Assembly: GCF_048544455.1 (NCBI RefSeq)
Contig: NC_133536.1
Location: forward strand, 167,386,825 to 167,450,824
DNA: 64,000 nt
Source of the DNA: Silene latifolia
Lineage: Eukaryota; Streptophyta; Magnoliopsida; Caryophyllales; Caryophyllaceae
Reading direction: 5' to 3'
The translations under genes and the position numbers were made by a program. Numbering within the stretch: the first letter of the stretch is position 1; each line of letters begins with the position of its first letter. Of this stretch, positions 58,101-64,000 are shown in pieces. Under the pieces are notes generated by a model. It searched no databases. It saw only the letters and a program-made list of their open reading frames with translations, and was not told the DNA's origin.

Positions 58101-59169
58101 TGGCATCATAAATTTGATGAAGTTGTGTTATCTAATGGATACAAACTTAATCAATCGGATAAATGTGTATATAGCAAATTTGATAGCTCCGGTAATGGTG
58201 TCATCATTTGTTTATATGTTGATGATATGTTAAATCTTTGGAACGGATCAAAAGCAAGTTGACCTTACTAAAGCATTTTTATCATCAAGTTTTGCTATGA
58301 AGGATATGGGCATAGCGGATGTGATTCTCGGAATAAAGATTAAAAGAACTAATCTTGGAATATCCTCGTCACAATCTCACTACATTGAGAAAGTGCTTAA
58401 GAAGTTTAATTGTGAGAATAGCAGCATTGCTCATTCACCAATGGAAGCAAATATAAGGTTAATGCCTAATACGGGATTAACAATTTCACAATTAAAGTAT
58501 TCTCAAGTCATAGGATGCTTAATGTATGCTATGACAAGTACTCGACCGGATATTGCATATGCAGTTGGAAGGTTGAGTAGATACACAAGCAATCCAAGTA
58601 GTCATCATTGGAGTGTGGTAATGCATGTCTTAAAGTTTCTTAAGAATACTAAAGATTTTGCATTAACCTTTAGTGGGAATCCTTCGGTTCTAGAAGGGTA
58701 CTCGGATGCTAGTTGGATCACAAATCCTGAAGATAATTCTTCAACTAGTGGTTGGGTATTTTTGCTTGAGGGAGGTGCCATTTCTTGGGCTTCTAAGAAG
58801 CAAACATGCATCATGACATCCACTATGGAGTCGGAATTTGTAGCTTTGGCAGCAGCCGGAAAAGAGGCAGAATGGCTTAGGAATTTGGTGTGTGAAATTC
58901 CTTTATGGCCTAAACCGATATCATCAATATCGATCCATTGTGATAGCAAGCCAACTTTGGATAAAGCTTATAGTCAAATATATAATGGGAAATCAAGACA
59001 TCTCGGATTAAGACATAGCGCGGTACGAGAATTAATTACTCATGGAGTTATCTCGGTAGACTTCGTAAAAACTGATCAAAATCTTGCGGATCACTTAACT
59101 AAAAGCTTGGCAAAGCATTTAGTGGAAAATTCGATAATAGGGATGGGTTTAAAGTCCATTAAACCTTAG
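55122..59169 (+). pseudogene. gag-pol coding region of F
   Basis: Copia domain order on the plus strand: gag (FEGIDFRRWQKKMHF at the start), zinc knuckle CWICGKTGHFKADC (about 55892), protease (WWIDSGATRHVC, about 56107), integrase zinc region (WHARLGHVHYKRL) and core (LIHSDLCDL, RTDRGGEY, NGVAERKNRSL), reverse transcriptase (SRWIFKKKMNVDG, MDVKTAFLHGELEEEIYMKQ, YVDDML) and RNase H (GYSDASW, STMESEFVALAAAGKEAEWL, HCDSKPTL, DQNLADHLTKSL). Broken in about two places, so it counts as a recent fossil. Confidence 0.92.
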
Positions 59170-59682
59170 GTATTGGGACACCCAATTCCCCTATATTACA
59201 ATGATAGAGGTAGAATTCAATGTGGAAAGCCCTTTACTTAAGATTGAAGTACATCAAAGTTTATCCCGAAAGTTATGTACTTAGACCTGCTGTGAGTTAA
59301 GGATGAAGTGTTGTCTTCTTAATGAATTTTTTGAAAAAATTTACTTGCAGGTACATGATAAAAGAATTCACTTATGTGAGACGTGGAGTATAGCCGACTT
59401 CGGAAGCTTTGTTGGACTCAAGCTTTTATACGCTCATGAGAGGATTAGGATACTAGGCTTGTAATAAGTATCAGTATATAACTTTATTGTTTAAATGGAA
59501 TTTGTGTGTATTTTGCCTTCATGTATTCAAAATGTTCAAGGGTTCAATCCTTAGAGACACCCTTTTTACTAGAGTATATGGAACGTGCATTTTACTATGT
59601 GAAAATTCAATCTTCGTGACATTTTCATTTATGCGCAAATTTGATGATTGGTAGGTATTAAAACGAATCAAAGATTACACTT

Positions 59683-59696
59683 AAATGGGGGAGGAA
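59683..59696 (+). other. Polypurine tract of F
   Basis: AAATGGGGGAGGAA lies directly before the 3' LTR. Confidence 0.85.
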
Positions 59697-60383
59697 TGTT
59701 GGTGATTTAAGTGTCATCGTGCCGTTTAAGTATAATTGGATATCGTGGTAGAATCATACGGAAACTCGTAACGTTACAATATAAATCGGGAGTGTGGAGT
59801 ACACGTTCATATATAAACAACTATTGAGTTAACGGGATGTACGGAAGAAGCGGAAAAAGAAATAAATGGTTATAGAATTGGTCAATGCACCAATTAATGA
59901 CCAAATGGTTAAATTGGTCAGTGAACAAAATTGTCCGACAAACCATGCATGCATCTTTCGAAAATGTCAAACAGTGGCAATTCGAAATGTGAGCATTTAT
60001 TTAATTCAATGAATATTTTCCGCACCAAAAGTTATCGGTCTTGAATAGGTACGTGCCTTTTCATAGATAATCCGTATCATGTATATTGCCCCTTATAAAT
60101 ATAAGGAGTTTGTGAAAGAAAAAGATACAACAAAATTTCAGACTTCTACTCTCTACAAATCAAACAAAAACATTAAAGTTCTTCTTTGTTTTAGCCTAAA
60201 AATCAAAGGGACTTTGTAGTTTTATCCTACGATTGATTTCGCGGTCTCCCTAAGGCAAGTAAGGGGCGAAATACTTTCTAAGGAGAGCAGTCACTTGCGA
60301 CTCTACAATTATCCAAGCACTAATTTCTTTCATACACAAAATTATTATTTCATACATTATTATCCGACCGTCTCAATCTAACA
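59697..60383 (+). repeat. 3' LTR of F
   Basis: Pairs with 54419-55092. It has 13 extra bases at about 59930-59942, close to a short direct repeat. Confidence 0.93.
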
Positions 60384-60388
60384 CATTT

Positions 60389-61156
60389 TCTTTGGGTTTT
60401 AAGGATTACTTTAAGCAAGGGGGGTTTGTAGCAGTGGCAAGTGAAGATGGTAAGGCATATATATGCATGTGGACGGAGGTTTAAATCCTAATGTAGTCAT
60501 ATTGCTTCTGCTTTTTCAAAAAAAAATTCCCGTTGTTTACCTATTTAATGCTTCTTTAATTAAAATATACGGACTATGTGTTTAGTACCCTTCCAAACTT
60601 TAGATGTTCATTATCTTTGGGTTTTAAGGATTACTTTTAGCTAACAATTATGTTTATTTGTTTATTACTAGTAATAATTATGTGAGACGGTTTCACACAA
60701 TAAGAGACGATCTCACACTATAAGACAATCCGTTTGTATAAGATCACTCTTTTATTATTGATAGCACGGCGTGAGACCATCTTATTCGATAATTTGTGTT
60801 CTTTTTACGGTTTTTTCCAACGTGAGGGCATACGTCATAACAGTTAAAAAAAGGATGACATTAAATATTTTTTTGAAAATTGAAAAAATGTCACATGTTA
60901 AAAAAAATTGCTTTTAATAGTCACATTTTAAAAAATTCAAAGCAAAATTCAAAATTATTCTTGAAGTATAAAAAAATACAAGTCAATGAATTATAAAATG
61001 TTAAACCATTAATTAAAGGTGATTAAATTGATGATTGTGAGTTTGTATGTGTAATTTTTATACAACATTGTAGTACTACATTTTAATAAAATTTTTATAC
61101 TAATTTTGGTTTTATAGATTTGCTACCGCATTTATGGAATCATGGCTCCGCCCCTG
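60389..61156. other. Right part of hAT element I
   Basis: Holds the end of the first tandem unit, the second unit (60413-60650) and about 500 bases of AT-rich noncoding DNA. At 60680-60790 strings such as GTGAGACGGTTTCACAC and GCGTGAGACCATCTTAT look like worn inverted ends of a small MITE. Confidence 0.5.
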
Positions 61157-61164
61157 ATAATAGG

Positions 61165-61436
61165 GTTTGAACGGACAATGAACATAGATTAGTCAACTAA
61201 ACATCTTTAACATGTTTTTCTTCAAAAATAAGTTCTCTAGTTTTTCCATCAAGTATTCTACATTCACTAGCATGAAATTCAACAATATTACCACGATCAC
61301 AAAGTTGTAAAATGCTTAAGAGATTGTGTTTCAAACCTTTGATAAGCAACACTTTGTCGACATATAGTGACTTTGACTTACCAACTTTTCCAATACCAAC
61401 CATTTCACTTTTTTGTTGTCACCATAAGTCACCATG
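61165..61436 (-). pseudogene. Pre-integrase region of E
   Basis: The minus-strand frame 61197-61403 contains VLLIKGLKHNLLSILQLCDRG, the segment between protease and integrase in Sire-like Copia elements. To its left is the hAT insertion and to its right the CACTA element, beyond which the gag and 5' LTR of E should lie. Confidence 0.8.
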
Positions 61437-61539
61437 CACTACGCCAAATCTGACCATCAATAACGAGCGTATCACAATGATTTAATGCATATAATAACGA
61501 CACTTAGATTACCATTTTCAAAATATTGGCGGAAACCTA

Positions 61540-61875
61540 GACCGCGCTATTAAGAATAATGGTTTCCGTCGAAAACCGTTGTTATTATCATGTGACAACG
61601 GTTGTTTAACAAACCGTTAAAAAAACGTTTAACGGTTTCCAAAAACTCGTTATAGAATCATCCTTATCAACAGTTGTTAGACAACCGTTATGAGTTTAAG
61701 AAATTGGGGTTTCGAAAACCGTTACTAAATTAACACCAACAACGGTTTTTGGTACCCGTTGTTATGTTATAGCTACGGGTTTCTTGTAACCGTTATCATT
61801 TTCTATTATGAAAGAACGGTTCCTCTGTACCCGTTGTTATTTATCATTTACGGGTTAAAAATAACCGTTGAATAT
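61540..61875. repeat. Subterminal repeats of G
   Basis: Fifteen or so AACGGTT / AACCGTT units, many paired as short hairpins such as GGTTTCGAAAACCGTTAC. Confidence 0.8.
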
Positions 61876-62000
61876 TTTTTTCAATGTTTAATATTCAATC
61901 AATGCATGTATGATAAGTAATTACCGTTGCATGCATTATTTTGTTTGACCATTATTATTATCCGTCCATTATTATATTCACACATGCATACATATTTTCC

Positions 62001-62010
62001 TATAAATATC
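62001..62010 (+). promoter_or_regulatory. TATA box of the XS-like gene
   Basis: TATAAATATC lies 97 bases upstream of the ATG at 62098, a normal plant distance. The ATG has a fair context (ATCACCATGTCG). Confidence 0.55.
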
Positions 62011-62097
62011 AATGTGATAAATTAACCATATTCACCAATTCGAAGTTCAATTAATCATAGCCTATAATTTAATTAAAAATATTACACTTTTATCACC

Positions 62098-62481
62098 ATG
62101 TCGTCATCGTCTTCAACACCCGCCGAATCACAATCAAATACGCGCTATGTCCATCCTATTACCTGTATTATACACAACCTTCCGATCAAATATGATGACA
62201 ATGGTAAGGCATTTTCCAAAAGTTTTACTTGGATGAGAGATATTCTTTGTCAAGGTGGTTATACGAACGTTAAAAAGGTCAACCCAGCTTGGACAAAAGT
62301 TCATGGTTTTCTTGGTTACGCAATGATCGAGTTTGAAGGTTTTGGGAAGAAGCTGGAATCTTTTCGTCAAACGAGAAAACTCCAAGCAAGATACGAGGAT
62401 CATGATGCTGGGAAGAAAAAATATTATACGGATGATGTGTTACAAGCGCAATATTTATGGATTGTGACATTAATCTATTAA
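62098..62481 (+). CDS. Small XS-domain-like protein carried by the CACTA element
   Basis: 127 residues. After a Ser-rich start, residues 17-110 resemble the XS domain of SGS3 and the FDM/IDN2 family: a hydrophobic start HPITCIIHNLP, DDNGKAF, WMRDILCQGGYTNVKKVNP, the core GFLGYAMIEFEGF (compare GHSGxAVVEF in FDM proteins) and GKKKYY near the end (compare GKKDWY). XS domains bind RNA or RNA-dependent partners in plant gene silencing. The zinc finger and coiled coil of SGS3/FDM proteins are not in this frame; they may have been lost or lie in later exons. The family call is by motif memory and needs a profile search. Confidence 0.5.
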   Translation: MSSSSSTPAESQSNTRYVHPITCIIHNLPIKYDDNGKAFSKSFTWMRDILCQGGYTNVKKVNPAWTKVHGFLGYAMIEFEGFGKKLESFRQTRKLQARYEDHDAGKKKYYTDDVLQAQYLWIVTLIY

Positions 62482-62780
62482 AACATATCAGCACTATATT
62501 GACACTGTGCCTCGTTCATAGGAGGCGGAACAAGTGTCTCCTAATAACTCACATATTCAATTCCCAATATTTATCTCAATCGCAGAGGAATTACATATCG
62601 ACACTATATTGACAATATGTTTTTCTTGAATGTATGCGTGGTAGAGTATTTTATTTTCTAATTATTTATTGCATGTTACGTAAGTTTAAAATATTTGTTA
62701 ATAAGTCAACTTTTACATTAATTAGGTAATTAATGTTTAGAAATCAATTACCAGCGGTTTTGAAAAAAATTATAAATGTG
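62482..62780. other. Spacer between the two genes in G
   Basis: AT-rich. The phrase CGACACTATATTGACA at 62600 echoes AGCACTATATTGACAC at 62490, a short direct repeat. No gene is seen. Confidence 0.5.
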
Positions 62781-62782
62781 AC

Positions 62783-62789
62783 TATAAAT
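62783..62789 (+). promoter_or_regulatory. TATA-like box of the second gene unit in G
   Basis: TATAAATG lies 87 bases before the ATG at 62870, nearly the same layout as in the first gene. Confidence 0.45.
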
Positions 62790-62869
62790 GCTAAAGCGTC
62801 CTTTACTAAAATCCATTAATCAAATCACAATATTTCATCCCCATTACACAAATTTGAAACAACGTGACA

Positions 62870-63310
62870 ATGAACCCTAATTTTATCAACAACGAAGAAT
62901 GACTTACATAAACTATTGCAGATGATGGGAAGGTTCTCGCCGAGCTTCCCGCCGATCAACACCTATTAATCAAAGAATCCCATGAACATCAACGAAAATA
63001 TTGGATTAAGAGGCGTGAAGCAGTCCGGCTTGTCAACCAAGCAACATCATCATCATCATCTACATACCCTCGTCGGCCTATTACTCTCAACTTGGTTGCA
63101 ACGAGAGATATGTTGAGTTCTACTCTTCCAACCTCATCTCCCCATACAAGTCGTGTCCTTGCATATATTCAATCTGTTATTGCGAAATATAAAGCCAATG
63201 ACACAGAAGTTAGCGGTATACCAGAGTGGCGTTATTGGTGGACGGTTGAGAATTGCTTTTTACTCTTAACCGGGGTTGTTCGGGCTTATTATACATCTTT
63301 TGATGTCTGA
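62870..63310 (+). pseudogene. Second gene-like unit in G, unknown protein
   Basis: From ATG at 62870 the frame reads MNPNFINNEE, meets two stops (62900 and 62909), then stays open from 62912 to 63308. The open part has VLAELPADQHLLIKESHEH, then KYWIKRREAVRLVN, a serine run, and a C-terminal half with RVLAYIQSVIAKYKAND and EWRYWWTVENCFLLLTGVV, which is hydrophobic at its end. I recognise no domain. Either a gene broken near its start, or an exon that begins at the splice-like TATTGCAG (62914-62921). Confidence 0.45.
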
Positions 63311-63860
63311 TAAATGTTGTAATGCATTTGGTTTAAAATTAAATGAAATGATCATTTTGAAAGCGTTGAGTTATGCTTGTTTGATTTGTTTCCATTTTTT
63401 GAACTCCATAGATCAGTCAGTAATTAAGATCAAGATTACTGCTACATAATACTCATTAATAACGGTTCACCTACAACTGTTGTAAACTTGTTCATTAACA
63501 ATGGTTCACCTACAACCGTTGTAAATCGGTTCATCTAAAACGGTTCACCTACAACCACTATCAATTGTGACGTTCTAACTTCAACGTGGACCGTTTATTA
63601 ATTGTTTGACCATACGACTCGATATATTAAAAAAATAAATACATGTAAGATTTGACCATACGACTCAATATATTTAAAACAATTAAGTACATGATTTTTT
63701 AAGCCGTGGTGAATATTTATCATTATTCTTGATTTGACCAATGCACGGACTGTTCATTTATTTTTTATTTAATCAACGTTGCATTATTGGTTGGTTTGAA
63801 TCAACGTTGCATTATTGGTGGGTGATTCTATAATTTTAATTTTCTTCCAAAATTATTGTC
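63311..63860. other. Noncoding part of G with repeats
   Basis: At 63462-63560 the phrase ACGGTTCACCTACAACCGTT and close variants occur three times, resembling CACTA subterminal units. Near 63770-63810 CAACGTTGCATTATTGGT is present twice in tandem. No gene is seen. Confidence 0.6.
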
Positions 63861-63861
63861 A

Positions 63862-64000
63862 TTAACCAAGGTACAAATATTGCGAGTCCATGGGTGCAGA
63901 GGGATCGTAAGTTGTCAGAAGAAGCAGAAAATAAAAGATTAAGGGAATTGCATCGTCAACCGAGCTATATTAAAAGTGTGAAGAAAATGGATGCGTTACG
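63862..64000 (+). CDS. Coding-like stretch running off the window
   Basis: An open frame reads NQGTNIASPWVQRDRKLSEE, then continues with alternating basic and acidic residues (ENKRLRELHRQPSYIKSVKK) to the window end. It looks like a helical charged exon. Its start, probably a splice acceptor, and its product are not known. Confidence 0.35.

Larger units (their letters stand above)
54419..60383 (+). mobile_element. Element F: near-complete Copia element
   Basis: Plus strand, 5965 bp. LTRs 54419-55092 (674 bp) and 59697-60383 (687 bp) differ at about 15 positions plus one 13-base gap (about 2%). Flanks are CATTA (54414-54418) and CATTT (60384-60388). It encodes gag, protease, integrase, reverse transcriptase and RNase H in Copia order over 55122-59169, broken in about two places. 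Polypurine tract 59683-59696. The lineage is not settled (Tork/TAR-like by feel). It is the only element here with a full set of enzyme domains. Confidence 0.92.
54072..61156. mobile_element. Element I: non-autonomous hAT transposon, host of F
   Basis: The left end TAGGGGCGGTGC and the right end, reverse complement CAGGGGCGGAGCC, are hAT-type terminal inverted repeats. The eight flanking bases are ATGATAGG (54064-54071) and ATAATAGG (61157-61164), a hAT-sized target duplication with one mismatch. Without F the element is about 1.1 kb, noncoding, so it needs a transposase from elsewhere. It holds a tandem duplication of about 235 bases and a possible small MITE. Confidence 0.75.
7559..61436 (-). 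mobile_element. Element E: Sire-like Copia, broken and split by insertions
   Basis: A minus-strand Ty1/copia fossil is scattered over the right four fifths of the window. Its parts are the 3' LTR (about 7559-8861), polypurine tract, a downstream ORF remnant (9451-9846), reverse transcriptase/RNase H (49256-50654), the linker and integrase (52703-54063) and the pre-integrase region (61165-61403). The tract TTGCCATCATCAAAAGGGG (minus strand) and the CACCCCC-rich LTR end are typical of the Sire lineage. Insertions D, H and I and the CACTA element G account for the gaps; the 5' end lies beyond G. It has many breaks and is the oldest element in the stack by position. Confidence 0.8.
61437..64000 (+). 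mobile_element. Element G: left end of a CACTA (CMC) transposon carrying genes
   Basis: Starts CACTACGCCAAATCTGACC at 61437, after ATG as likely 3-base target duplication (61434-61436). The next 450 bases are packed with AACGGTT / AACCGTT units in both orientations, the subterminal repeats to which CACTA transposases bind. Two gene-like units (62098-62481 and 62870-63310), a second group of subterminal-like repeats (63455-63560) and a coding-like stretch at the window edge follow. No transposase domain is visible in this part. The right end is outside the window. Confidence 0.78.

Overview
This is plant nuclear DNA, from a eudicot. The LTR elements use plant-type primer sites (tRNA-Asp and tRNA-iMet), and there are plant hAT, CACTA, Helitron and SINE signatures. 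The style of the repeats suggests Caryophyllales, but that is a guess. I see no ordinary host gene, tRNA gene or rRNA gene. Almost every base belongs to a transposable element, and the window is a deep stack of insertions. I label the elements A to M. Except where a distance is exact, lengths and LTR differences are hand counts from the sequence.

Layout. Positions 1-1881: the 5' end of an Athila-like Ty3 element on the minus strand (J), cut by a Tekay-like LTR (K, about 1882-5283). K itself holds a solo Athila-like LTR (L, 2999-4714). Then come a solo LTR (M, 5366-6760), a MITE (6871-7097) and a Helitron 3' end (7453-7482). From about 7559 to 61436 lies a broken Sire-like Copia element (E, minus strand), split by everything else: D (10152-49213), the solo-LTR-like insertion H (50661-52697, itself holding a tRNA-derived SINE) and the hAT element I (54072-61156, itself holding Copia element F at 54419-60383). 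D in turn holds A (15105-35456) and C (37715-48556), and A holds B (19364-30521). At 61437 a CACTA transposon (G) begins and runs off the window. Target-site duplications support B (ATTCC), A (AGTTT), C (ATTAC), L (CATTT) and M (GAAGT) exactly, and D, F, H and I with one mismatch each.

The LTR differences fit the nesting order: D about 6%, A about 3.4%, C about 3%, F about 2%, B about 1.1%. At an assumed 0.65-1.3 x 10^-8 substitutions per site per year this is a few million years for D and under one million for B.

The most unusual biology is in A, B, C and D. All lack reverse transcriptase and integrase, yet all keep a gene of the ATHILA ORF-1 / plant-transposon-protein type in the position where Athila elements have their extra 3' gene. 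In front of that gene sits an internal promoter-like block, and upstream of that block an array of short palindromic motifs. The same motif type also forms an array in the LTR of the same element. Two motif alphabets are used: CTCGATCGAG in C, D and M, and CCGAGCGGATT / GACGAGCGTCTT in A, B and L. The second point of interest is the CACTA element, which carries a small gene with its own TATA box whose product resembles the XS domain of SGS3/FDM RNA-silencing proteins.
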